From Colias croceus (taxonomy: Eukaryota; Arthropoda; Insecta; Lepidoptera; Pieridae), in the NCBI RefSeq assembly GCF_905220415.1, contig NC_059550.1, positions 7,256,501 to 7,320,500 of the forward strand: a DNA stretch of 64,000 nucleotides, written 5' to 3'. The translations under genes were made by a program, and so were the position numbers. This document shows, in pieces, positions 24,882 through 36,772 of this stretch (positions are counted from its first letter, which is position 1; each line of letters starts with the position of its first letter). Under the pieces are notes generated by a model, which was given only the letters and a program-made list of their open reading frames with translations, was not told where the DNA came from and did no database searches.

Positions 24882-24954
24882 CGACCCTGCCAGGATTCGA
24901 ACCTGGAATCTTCTGATCCGTAGTCAGACGCGTTATCCATTGCGCCACAGGGCC
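24882..24954 (-). tRNA. tRNA-Arg (anticodon ACG), third copy
   Basis: Identical to the other two copies and 394 bp from the second, in the same orientation. TTTTTTT follows on the minus strand within about 16 bases of the end. Confidence 0.95.
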
Positions 24955-25087
24955 CCTTGTTCAATTGCTTAAAAATGTAAAACGATTTTAAACAGTTTTA
25001 TTCACATCAGTACCTTCCTCAGAATAGGAACTATACATAATTATTAATTAATCTCTTAAAAATAAGAAAAAATAAAATAAAAAATAA

Positions 25088-25131
25088 ACCGGCCAAGTGC
25101 GAGTCGGACTCGCGCACCGAGGGCTCCGACC
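25088..25131 (+). repeat. SINE-like conserved block fragment
   Basis: Contains GGCCAAGTGCGAGTCGGACT and then CGCGCACCGAGGG, a block seen in many insect interspersed repeats. I see no clear poly-A tail or boundaries, so this is only a fragment call. Confidence 0.4.
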
Positions 25132-26489
25132 AAACCTATTTTTTATTATATTGTAACTTATAAATTTATAAAGTTTATATATTGTAACTTTAAAATTTAT
25201 GTTTTTGCAATTTTTTCTTTATATGTGCTTTATGACATTGGTTTTAACAAAATTTCAAGACTCTGTGTTTACTGGAAGTACCTACCTTGTAGGTTTTGAT
25301 TCCCTTGCAAGTTTCAGAATATTATGCCGCTTTAATTGCTATTTCTTCTAATTGTGTTGACAAAGAAGTTTGATTTTATTACATCTTAAAGATATTATAG
25401 ATCCGAATTTTTGATGTGAATATCAATTTAATACATGTAAGCGTTCATGAGTGAAAGGGTTGTAATGACTGTATTTTTAAATGTATCGCAAATTTAACTT
25501 TTTTGAAAAATGTTTTATAAATAGGCACATACGACTATCTAAAGTCTAAACACTCGTGCTATCAATATAAACATCGATTGTTACAGAATAACCAATTTGC
25601 GACATTTGTGAGAGCATGTGCGCGCCCCGCCCGCCGCCCGCCCATGCTTTAGCGCTACAAATTATACGTCTTTCATCTGTTATTGCTCGCACGTGCTGGA
25701 TTATTTGTTGATTCTCGATTTAAACTATATTTCGCAAGCTTATTACTGTTATTTGTGATTCATAAGTCTATACGACAAGTGATGGTTTAGAAAAAAACTG
25801 TACTTTGCTCAAAGCTTTTTCGTGAAAATTTTGTTTCGTTATAAATAGAAAAAGCTTCCATTTAAAGTTTGAAAGGATGAGGATAACGTACATATTGAAA
25901 ATAATTTGAACATATTGGGAATTGTTAATTAAAATGTTTGTGTTAATTATTTTTTTAATAATGAAATGAATGAAATAAACGACGCGACCGATGCTGTGAG
26001 TTGAAAGCTAGTTAGTAGTTATTAAATAAACTTGCAATACAAACCAGCCCGAGATTTTACATACTTTAAAATAACTTTTATTCTTAAAATTTTTAAATCA
26101 ATAAGCTAGAGTCAGATAATTTATTGCAGACGTAGAAACGTCGTGGCTGCTTCCTGTGGACGGCTGCATCCGGACCTCATCCGCCCGCTAACCGAACCTG
26201 CATATCTCGTCTTTAAAGAGGTTTTATATATCCTTCGTGGTATATTTTCGAAGTTCATGAACGAAATAAATGAATGATTTGTTTTGTTTTACGCACTTAG
26301 GCAGGCAAGAGAGATACGCTTTGGCACAGCGCTTTGGTCTATCAGTATGAATATTATAAAGAGGTTATGTTCTATAAAAGAAAAATTTGTAAGTGACGAA
26401 TAAAGTTAAATCCTGCTGGGCTGATAAAAAAAAATTGAACAACAGCTTTAATTAGCTTACAAACGTAGCTTGTCTCAAAATATTGTTAA

Positions 26490-26684
26490 CTAGCTGCTCC
26501 GCGCGGTTTCACCCCCGTGGCTCCACTCCTGTTGGTGGTAGCGTGATGATATATGCCCTATAGCCTTCCTCGATAAATGAGCTATCAACACCGAAAGAAT
26601 TTTTCAAATCGGACCAGTAGTTCCAGAGATTAGCGCGTTCAAACAAACAAACAAACTCTTCAGCTTTATAATATTAAGTATAGA
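26490..26684 (-). mobile_element. Helitron-like non-autonomous element
   Basis: On the minus strand A|TCTATACTTAATATTATAAA at the start and CTAG|T at the end. Related to 8590-8797 and 47203-47392. Confidence 0.6.
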
Positions 26685-26686
26685 TT

Positions 26687-27494
26687 TGTATATGTTACCG
26701 GAAATGTATGAAATCAAGGAATTGTATACAATTCCTAGGAAATGTGTACAATTCCGATACCATTTAGGAAATGAAAAAAATATTGTTTAAAAAACTATTT
26801 AATGCATGCATATCCTAGGAAATGTATAATCTTCCTAGGAATTGTATACAATTCCTATATCGTATTAGGAAATGTGTAAAGTAAATGCTTTCTGTAATAA
26901 AACACGTTGTTATTTTTTTTATTATACCTAGCTCTTATTGATACAATCGGGTAACAGTCATACCGTAAAATTGTAATAATATTATGTTCATATTATTATC
27001 TTTGATCGTTCGATCTTCGTCGACGGAGCCCCGCTTCGCGGGGCTCCTATTTCTGTGTAGTTTTTTTAAACAAACCTAACCTAACCTAACCTAACGGCTA
27101 ACCTAACCTAAACCTAACCTAACTTTGAGGGCGAATATCTCGGCTATTTTTGATTTTAGAGAAAAGTTGTTCCTATAAAACATGCTTAATATTATATATC
27201 TATATTATATATATCGTATAAAACAATAATAAATAGGTGTTATAATGACACCAACTCCATCAAAAATTTTCTATGTCCTGCGCCCCCTTTGCTTTAGTCC
27301 AACCCTTGCCTGCGACACATCAATATCTTAAATGTTTTACATTTCCGATAGCTATTTAGGAAATGTATAGATTTCCTAGGAAATGTGTATAAAATAATTT
27401 ACTTCACACATTTCCGTACGATTTTAGGAATTGTATATATTTCCTATGAATTGTATACAATGACGGATTACATACATTTCCTGTAACATATACA
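26687..27494. mobile_element. 808-bp inverted-repeat element with iterated GGAAATGT motif
   Basis: TGTATATGTTACCGGAAATG at the left faces TGTATATGTTACAGGAAATG at the right. Motifs GGAAATGTGTA and GGAATTGTATACAATTCC (itself a palindrome) recur in the terminal 200 bases on each side. The core holds a GC-rich hairpin (near 27024-27047) and a CCTAA array. No coding frame. Confidence 0.65.
27073..27123 (-). repeat. Interstitial insect telomere-type array (TTAGG)n
   Basis: About nine units of CCTAA (TTAGG on the other strand) with two interruptions (GGCTAA and AAACC). It lies inside the inverted-repeat element, not at a chromosome end. Confidence 0.75.
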
Positions 27495-30400
27495 TCAAAT
27501 GCCTAGGTAATCTACTTACCTGGATTTTGATTACGATATACAACTTACGAGTATTAATTTTCTAATAAAAATATTTAACACAATAAATAAACATCATACC
27601 TATATAGTCTATTATACTGTATCCAAAACACAACAAAGGATTCTCATTTCGTTGATGAGAATTTTGTATCATTACATTTAACTTTCCCGTGAGGAAGGGC
27701 CTGTAACTAGGGTGTAATTGGCCGAGATGAGGTTTAATAAGTTTTTAATAGCTACGGGCGTCTCGCTATCCATCCCGAATATCGGACAGCTTCTTTGAAA
27801 TACCCTTTAATTATTATTTCATTGGATTCTGTGGAGCTTGAGTACATATTTATGTATAAGATTTGTTTCGCAGTCTATTATGGATGAATTGATAGAACAT
27901 TTTTAGTATTGGGAATAAAAAATGTTTATTTTTCTTAGGACATACGACACGAAATAAAATGCAGTTTAATGTAATCTAAGTATAGGTAGGTACCTACTGA
28001 TGTGATTTCGAAATTATGTCGAGTAAATTTTTTATAGAAAATATCAGAGCAATCTTGTAATAGCCTAAAGCTTGAGAAATCCATTTCAACATTCGCTATT
28101 ACGAAAAGGGAAAAATTTTCACCAAATAGATATGACCCTCAAAAGAGGTCAGCACCTGGCCTAATAGTTGATCCGTGTGACAGGGACAAAATACGCCTTT
28201 TACAGCTCTTAAAAGCGTACCCTTTTCAGAGCCTCGAAACGAAACGTTTGAGAGATAATTTTATAATTCTTCCCTTTCGAGTCATTTTCAGCTATCAAAT
28301 ATTTACATGACATTTCTGATTTGCTAAACAGGTTAATTGAGAGGCAATTAATAATTTGCATGAATATTACGAAATATCATTGCTTAACGTGACTTAATAA
28401 AAATGGGGGAGCACTTAGATTTAAAATGCCATTGTTGAATTTACAATGTAATTTACATGTTACTATTACGCTAATTGTGGTTTTGTTTTGTTACAAAAAT
28501 GTGGGCGTTGAAATTGTAAGCGTTGAATAGAATGGCAATTGTTTGCAAAAATATTTTGACAGAAAAATTCGCGCCTATCCTGCTGTCAAAATTGCCGCCC
28601 AATTATGTTCGCGTACTAGTTGTCGCCCTCTATAATTTGAAATTAGAACGTTTAACTTTTTTATTACGGCCACGTGTCAGCAGCCAAACAAAAATTAGTT
28701 TGGTGTCGATGCGAAAAGTTACTAACTTTAATGAAAATGGAGAACCCTGTAAATATTATGGCTATAAAAGTCCGTTGAGATTAATGGTTGTAAAGTTTTT
28801 GATACTTATACAGTTTCTGAATTTTGAAATTGATGAAAATGAAAATCAAAAATATAAGTTGAGTTTTTCGTAAGATATCTTGTTTACAAACTGATATCCA
28901 CGCAAAATTTTTCTCAATTAACTTTATTTTAATGATAATAATCGAAATAAATAATCTTATACCTTTTGCTTTAATTGGTTTAGGTACTTAATTTTTTAGT
29001 ATAAATGTCTTTGGAAATTGTTAAAGATAATCTGTGGATCGTGATTTTTTGATTTGGTGAAAATAGAGCGCTTAGGTAGTGCTCTATTGTCCGAAATGTG
29101 CAATAATGTTGATAAAAATTCATTATCCAGCTATCCTATATTTGGGTTTTTTAATTACATAATATAAAAAAAATTAAATTCGAACAAAATAAAGAAGGTA
29201 CATTATATCTTTCCAAGTAGGTAACGGTAAACGTCAAACGAATGCGCGGTCTTAAAAGCTTACCAATTATGGGGCTAAAAGCAACGTCGGGTTCTCTGAC
29301 TTCGCAGAACGCGGTTTCCTTAGCTCATCAATTTTGTACGGAACACTCTCAACGCTTGGAAACTTTTCATGCGACTTCTTGAATTATTGAGGGGATCTGC
29401 TCCATGTTTTAAGGTTGATAAGAATTAATCTTTGATGCTTTAAGTTGGTGATTTTAATTGAGTTGGTTTTATTTTTTTCAATACCTGTATAAGAGACGTT
29501 TCGAGAGTTTCAATTTTGATTTCTGGTACTTGTGGGAATCTCTGTAGATGGTTGAATATAATTGTGCTATTATTTTTACAAAAAGAGAAGGAAAAGCTTA
29601 TATGCACTACTGGTCGAATTTTTAATTAAAATGTAGTACCTAAGTAGCGCTAATGTGAACTCGCTAGGCTAAACCGATCATACACGCAAACCCTATATTC
29701 CTAGTTTCCTCTAGTTAGGTTTATTTTGCATTCCTCATCTTATGTTTATTTATTTTACCAATAAATACTCTTCCTACCAAAAACTCTAGCAAGTTCAAGG
29801 CAAATATATTTTTATTGGTTTAAATTTATATTTCAATGTAGGTATAGTACACGCCACGCGGTCACTTTGAACAAAGATTAAAAGTGACATCAATCTAAGT
29901 AGGAGAAAACTCAAAAAAGTAATAACGAAATAAAAACAACGTACAGGTACATCAGTATCACGTTTAAAGCTGTATAAAACAAAAAGGAAGAGACTCTGAG
30001 TGCCACAAGCAAACCTTAAAAACTTTCCGACATGAAAGTTTAAAAGTGATCCGGGATGCCCGCCTCCCGGCGTTGCCTAGCAACGCCCGCGCCTCCCTAG
30101 CCACAAATCTCGGATTTGGGACTGTTCATTAATGTGTGTTTATAAATTTGAAAAACAGCTCTTAAAACTATGGGACGACATTTTTTATAAGGTGGATAGC
30201 CATTTTACATTATTATGATTGTGTTTTTTCAATTAGGCAGAGGCAAGGGCCTTCTATGTAGGTACTTGGACTTGGAATTTGGATTTGATTTTCATGTTTT
30301 GTTTTTTAAATAAAATAGTCTCAATGTTTAATTTTGCTCTACAAAATATTAGAATTATATTTACGTAGCAATAAAAAATTAATAGAGTAGGCACAGTTAT

Positions 30401-33400
30401 TACCTACCCTTGTAAGTACCTATTACTTTGCGAAACTTACACTACTCTACCTCTCTACTTTTAGTTCAATTATGCATTATTCTATTTTATTATTACAGTG
30501 AGTAGTTTTTATCAACTTTCGCATAATTTTACCAGACGATATCTTTCATCTTTGCTTGCTTTGTGAATGAGTAAAATGATATCTCAAGTAAATAGTGTTA
30601 CAGGTTTCATATATTTACCTATTTCCTTATCTAAGCACATGTATTTTACCGTATCTATAGCTACACATAAATTACAACTGTGTCTGTAAGCATAATAATA
30701 ACATTAGGTTCATTACCTACTCGTACCAATCATAATAATCATTTCATTATATGCAATTTAATATCTACATGATTATGACATGATTCGTCGTAACAAATGA
30801 TATCTACTTTGAAGTAGAAATCTTGTGATTTCCTTCTATCGGAGATGTATCAAATAATCTATTCAAATAAAAATGAATATTAGATGTTATTTAATTAATG
30901 AACGTGCCAAAAATCATAAAATAAGCTTTAGTAAAACAAAACATTTCCGTTGAAAGTGTCACATTAAAAGAAAAATATTCACTTAAGAGGCTTAAACGGC
31001 TAAGGTGAGTTCTTGGTATTTCCTGTAGTATTAATAAATTTGTTTTCTTATAAACATATATTTACAAGACATCATTTTACACAGTACCTATGTAAATAAT
31101 TTTTAAAGCAAAAACGTAAATAGCTATAAGTACAATAAACTAAATATAAAGCATTAAACTACTCTACTAAACTTCAACACAATGCGACGGAACTTAATTC
31201 GTTGCAATTTGCGTCACACATAAGACAAAAGGAATGCTCTGAGTGGTGAAATCAATTAGCATGCAAATGTAAGAAAACGACCATTAGGGAAGCCTCCGTA
31301 TAACGCATCCCCCGATGTATTGATCATACGATACTCACACGCTTACATACGCCCGTCTCTTTTTAACAGATCGCTACAAACATAAACAATTTAACTATAA
31401 AACGCTTCTTCTCAACAACAACGCAAACGAAACAACGTCTTAACACTTAGAGTTAAGAATTATTATCGTCGGGAGAAACTTTGTTATAAGCTGTTTTGTT
31501 GTGGAGATTGCGTTGTTATGTCAGTAAATTCAGCGCCTATCTTAGGAATAAAGATCTCTTTCAGTGGTGGGTTGCGAGAAAATGAGTATAATATGTATTA
31601 AAACATTCAGAGGTCTTTATTGATGGCTGACGTAATTATTTTCATTTGTTGTAAGTTTATTTTATAATGTATTTAGATAAGGGGTTGCTTTTAAAGTTAA
31701 ACTTAAAAATAATATTGACAAAGTGAACCTACTTTTTATGGAGTTGCTTTTTACTAGTCTCAATGCCAATTGTATTGTATTGTCTAATTGTATTAGTATA
31801 GATTTTAGATCACCTCATCTATTCTAATACTAAAGATGTCTTTGAATTTGATGTCCTTTAAATATCGAATACATCTTGATACTTTTAAATACACCCACGT
31901 ATTAATTAATTAAATTGGTACCTTTTTAATCATAAATTAAAAAAAAATATTACGAGCCATGGACGGTTTCCATAGCCAAATTGTTAGAATTGATCTAGAA
32001 AAAAATTAAAGTATTTTGGGGATTTTTTCTCTTCAGCTATTGCAATATTTTCAACAATTAGTTTTCCTGTAGCTTTCCAATACTAGCGCCATCTATGTTC
32101 ATTTTCACAAAACAATGACGTGAACGTTGAGCGAACTATTTTCGGGACCAAAAAGACATGCGCGGGAATCACACTCTTGCCATATAATTTTAAGTCTTAT
32201 GCAGTTGAAATTTAGCACTCATTCATATCAATAAACTGCGCAAGCGTAGTGAGCTCGAGTCCGCCATGTCTGAATACTGAAAACTGACAGAATATGGAGT
32301 GTTTGTATCACAAATTTTTTAACAATTATGTGTGAAATTCATAATATTAATCGAAGATAATCAAGAATTCGTGTAATGTGAGGATGAGGTTTGAAGGTAG
32401 GTAATTTTTATACAGATTCCTGAAAGTTTTCTACTACTACACAACTATATAGGTAGTTTGTTTTTATTGTGTCAATATGACACATATGGTAAGGCTAAAT
32501 TATGATAGAAAAGTATTTCATGATAATAATGTTCTGTTATTTATACGAGAGAAATATTAAATTTTCTCCTAAAGCTGACACTATTTAAAAATTAACTGTT
32601 TAACTCATGTTTAACTATTTACAAAGAATGTCAACATAACCTGAAATTTTACGCAGCTTTGGTTAATAATTTAATTTGTAGAGTATTATTTCTATTGATA
32701 GAGAAGATATTATCTTGAAGATATTATGTGTATTGATAAAATTTATTTAGGTAGTAACAACAAATCCGTTACTGTTGTATTGTTAAATGGGAATTAGCTT
32801 CTAATGTAAATCTCTCAAAATTTTTTTCAAGCACGTATTTAGCATGTGAAATATTTTAATTTTGTGTTTCAATTCACTATGTATGCTGAATAATATTCCT
32901 GATATGTGACTTAGTAGCTCTATATGATTAGCAATACAATATACTAAGTAGGTCAGAATTTGTTGGTAACAAAACAAAAATAAAAAAGTTATCTTCTACT
33001 CAGTATTCTACAGCTTTTTTTCGATGCATATCCCTCACTGCGGTATGGTTAATACGAGTATAATCACTTTATACGAAATGTAACCAAAGATAAGGTATAA
33101 AGGAGTCTATGAGCCGTGGTTGTGTCCATTGTAATCATGGGATTAGGGCGCTATAAGGCGATAATGCAGTGGGTTGCGCTGATGTCGTGACACATGGCCT
33201 GTATGAATGGCGAATAAATAAAAAAGGAACATAATATATTTGATAGAATAAAAAAGTTTGAAGGGCAGATATATGAAAAATTAAATAAAGAGGTGAAATT
33301 ATAGAGAAACTTAAGTGAGTTTGGCGAAGACTATATAATTGCGAATGCTTTTACTTGGCTATATTGTGTGATTTGGAATGTAGGTCAATAATATAACATA

Positions 33401-34628
33401 TTAAAAAAAAGTTCTAGTAGCTGCAGCTAGTGGTGTAGTTTTTATGACATATTTGAAAAAACTCTCCTATCCACGAGGATAGACACATCAAGTTCATATT
33501 AATTTTGTTCTCTACAATAGCGGTTAGTGTGTCAGATGTAAACCGCTTGTGTCGGACACCCCGACATACGGAGCGCACTTGTCACGAAGCGCATAATTTG
33601 TCCTCCATTATGGCTTCATTTTATACTACAAAGTAGGGTCCGATTAGACCCGGTCTCGTCTTTCCTACGAAACAACTGTGCAGTTTGATTGAGAGGGTCG
33701 CGAATATAAATAATTCATTCGATGTATTGAAATTGTATCGTAATAGATTTTCGGATGGGGCGCTGATTAACACCTGTTTTGTTATTTTGTAATGTGAGGC
33801 TGGTGTGTTTTTGTTAATAGTGTCATATTCTATTCTGCGTCACATATTTGATAGACGAAAAGCAGTATGTTTTTTTGGCATGTGATCGGCATTCAATACT
33901 TTCTACACTATAAATGGCGTCTCTTCCAAAGCTAGTTGAATAATTTTTAACCAGTCTAATTTGTCAAAGAAAATCTAAAGATTTATTTACAATATATGCA
34001 GTAAAAACTGCATGTGAAAATATTTTATTGCACTTAATTATTAGGTACTCAATTCGCAAAACTAATAAAAACATAAAATCCTACTCTACATTTTTCAATC
34101 CGAGCTAATCGTCATTTCTTAGCCTAGATTTTCTGCCCGATTTCAAAACTAATAGCATAATGTGAAATGAGGTGTGAATATTGCGTCTCAATGGGGTGCC
34201 AACCCGCTGGTACCCCCGGGGGCGCCAGCTGCCCACCCCTTGCAATGATGGACAGGTATGCGCTATGGCAAGATTTGTATGGAACAATTTGTCGAAGGCG
34301 CGTGCCGGTTTCACTTTTTTGGGGTTTTAGAAAAAAATGTAGTGACAATGTTATTATTGTTAAATACCGGACACGTTCTTTTTTCAGTTTATGCAGTAGG
34401 TAAGACTAACCTTATCTGTATGAAAGGTAAATGAAGATGCACTCATAAATTAGGGAACGAATTAAGGAATGATCGCTACTTTATTGTTATTAGAATGTAT
34501 AGAAGTTCTTATTTGATGAAGCAGGTTTATTAAGAAAACAAATCTCAACCATCAATCAAAAGCTAATTCTCACTTAAAAAACATATGTGGCTACTTAATA
34601 ATATTTTCCAAACGATTTACAAAATCGG
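27495..34628. other. Gene desert, no gene seen
   Basis: No exon with credible splice sites and coding composition on either strand. Several tracts have balanced composition and low repeat content (for example 28140-28300, 29990-30130, 31180-31400 and 33100-33200) and may be regulatory. The 116-codon frame at 28523-28873 is judged accidental. Confidence 0.5.
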
Positions 34629-35804
34629 ATGTCTACTCTTAATTGTCTAACATACAAATTTTCGCTAGCCATCATCCTAGTAATTCTAAGCGGCATGGCT
34701 TGCTGTATGCGACGCGGCCCCCACCACCCCCACGGGCACGGCGTAGAACAAGCTCACCATCACTATGTGCCAAGGGGAACGGAGAAGCTAACCCGGGAGT
34801 CAAAGCTGCTACATGATACCAAGTAAGTTACTGTTTATGGTTTTTTAAAGATCTACGTTCCGTTCCTTTGCACGTTTTGCGATGAACACATAAACAAAAT
34901 TAATAAAACTGCATTGAAAACCTATATTATAAGTATCAACATGAAATAATTGTAACATGTTTCGTGCAGCATTTAGCTCAAGCTGATTCCTTGTGTTTCA
35001 TTCCAATTTGTTTATTTATTTGCTTGAATATTTATTTATATGCTTTTGATAATTAATAATTTTTCTTTCTTTTAAATACGAGAATCCATATTATAATATG
35101 AATATCTATAAAAACTAAGGTTAATAATATATTTTCAGACATATCGAAGAGGATGTACAAGAATTGACTCCAGAATTGTTGGCTAATATGACCCCGGAGG
35201 AATTGGAATTTCATTATTTTTCAGCACACGACTTTGATAGGAACTCCATGTTGGACGGTCTGGAAATGCTAAAGGTAAAAATAAAATGTTATATTTTGTT
35301 CTTTATTGTTTTATCGATTATATTATCTGTTTCGAATAACTAATGAACTGGTTGAATTAATCATTCGTTATTATGTTTCACACAAAATTATTAAAAATAA
35401 TAATATGTATTAACTAATTATACTATAAATTTCAGGCAGTGTATCATACAATGGAACACGAGCCTCACTCAGATGTTGAAGATTCCATAGAGCCAGAAGC
35501 TAATAATATTGCGACGTATATTGGTAAGGATATAATATTTGGATATCATAATATTTTTCAATTTAACAATAACAAGGCATTGAGAAAGATACATGTCTGG
35601 GTTGACGTATCTAGCTTTATATCTAATACTTTAATAATTTTCCTAACAATAACATTTTACAAAATTCCAGCGATAGTAGACCGTACTCTAGAGACGGACG
35701 ACACAGACGGCGACGGCTATGTTTCGTACGCGGAGTATCGCGCCGCTCGGCTTAACAACCCTACAGAGAGGACGCCCAGAGTTGTGGCCGCTGGCTCTAT
35801 ATAG
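34629..35804 (+). CDS. MCFD2: MCFD2-like secreted EF-hand protein (4 exons)
   Basis: Exons 34629-34822, 35139-35274, 35436-35523 and 35671-35804 join in phase to 183 residues. The N terminus is a signal peptide (KFSLAIILVILSGMACC), followed by a His-rich stretch. The conserved core TPEELEFHYFSAHDFDRNSM matches my memory of vertebrate MCFD2. EF-hand 1 loop is DFDRNSMLDGLE; EF-hand 2 loop is DTDGDGYVSYAE. Both keep Asp at positions 1 and 3, an acidic or amide residue at 5 and Glu at 12. MCFD2 binds the lectin receptor ERGIC-53/LMAN1 in the early secretory pathway and helps export glycoproteins from the ER; that role is inferred here. It is longer than the human protein (146 residues), mainly at the N terminus. 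The last exon is one of a tandem set; any of the first three copies could be used. Confidence 0.8.
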
Positions 35805-36237
35805 CACAGGTAAGATATAATGTAATAGATATAAATACAATTCCAGCGATGGTAGACCGTACTCTAGAGACGGACGACACAGACGGCGACGGCTATGTTT
35901 CGTACGCGGAGTACCGCGCCGCTCGGCTTAACAACCCTACAGAGAGGACGCCCAGAGTTGTGGCCGCTGGCTCTATATAGCACAGGTAAGATATAATGTA
36001 ATAGATATAAATACAATTCCAGCGATGGTAGACCGTACTCTAGAGACGGACGACACAGACGGCGACGGCTATGTTTCGTACGCGGAGTACCGCGCCGCTC
36101 GAATTAATAACCCAACAGAGAGGACGCCCAGAGTTGTGGCCGCTGGCACTATATAGCACAGGTGAGATATAATGTACCGTACTCTAGAGACGAACGACAC
36201 AGACGGCGATGGCTATGTTTCGTACGCAGAGTACTAA
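35671..36237 (+). repeat. Tandem duplication of the terminal MCFD2 exon (period 176 bp)
   Basis: Coding units start at 35671, 35847 and 36023, each 134 bases to a TAG (ending 35804, 35980 and 36156), each preceded by TTCCAG and followed by a 42-base spacer beginning CACAG|GTAAG (GTGAG after the third). A fourth unit, 36176-36237, has lost its acceptor and ends early in TAC TAA. Copies 1 and 2 differ at two positions; copies 2 and 3 at about five. Each full copy encodes an intact EF-hand with changes only at Ile/Met, Leu/Ile and Ser/Thr. Confidence 0.9.
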
Positions 36238-36298
36238 TTGTACACTTTAAATTTTGAAAAAGAAATAGTGGAAAAGTTTGATGTGTATAGAAAATATA

Positions 36299-36304
36299 AA
36301 TAAA
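36299..36304 (+). terminator. Polyadenylation signal of the MCFD2-like gene
   Basis: AATAAA about 60 bases after the truncated fourth exon copy; the only clear plus-strand signal after the last exon. It puts all exon copies inside the transcription unit. Confidence 0.6.
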
Positions 36305-36327
36305 ACAAGTGATATCATTTTAATTTT

Positions 36328-36333
36328 TTTATT
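36328..36333 (-). terminator. Polyadenylation signal of the minus-strand orphan gene
   Basis: AATAAA on the minus strand, the first one after the stop codon at 36773. It is 24 bp from the facing plus-strand signal. Confidence 0.5.
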
Positions 36334-36772
36334 GTAAAATTATTTACAAACAAAGTACACTTCGATAAGATTACATAAATTCAAGTATTCAATGTATCAA
36401 GTACAAATTTGCATGGTCATTACGCAATTAATTATAAATATACCAGAAAAAATATTACTTACTAATAAAATGCCAAAGAATATCTACGGCTGTCATTTTA
36501 AATCGTATTTTTTTTAAACTGGATATAAATAATTTCACTTATAAGTAGAATGGCCATGTTGATTGAATAAGTAGATAATTTAAATCATTAACATGAATGA
36601 ATTGATCTCAATTTTGTATATTGAACTAACAGACAGTTTAATGCTTCTGCTTTGAACTACCCTACGGCATTTGAATAGACATTAATTTTAACTATCTACA
36701 CTTAAATATGACATCGACACTTAAAGCATTAAACAATTCCAGGGCCACGATTCTATGGAATCTCATAAGCAA

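Noticed and set aside
28523..28873. 116-codon frame in the gene desert
   Set aside because: No signal peptide, domain, promoter or polyadenylation context; composition like translated AT-rich DNA.
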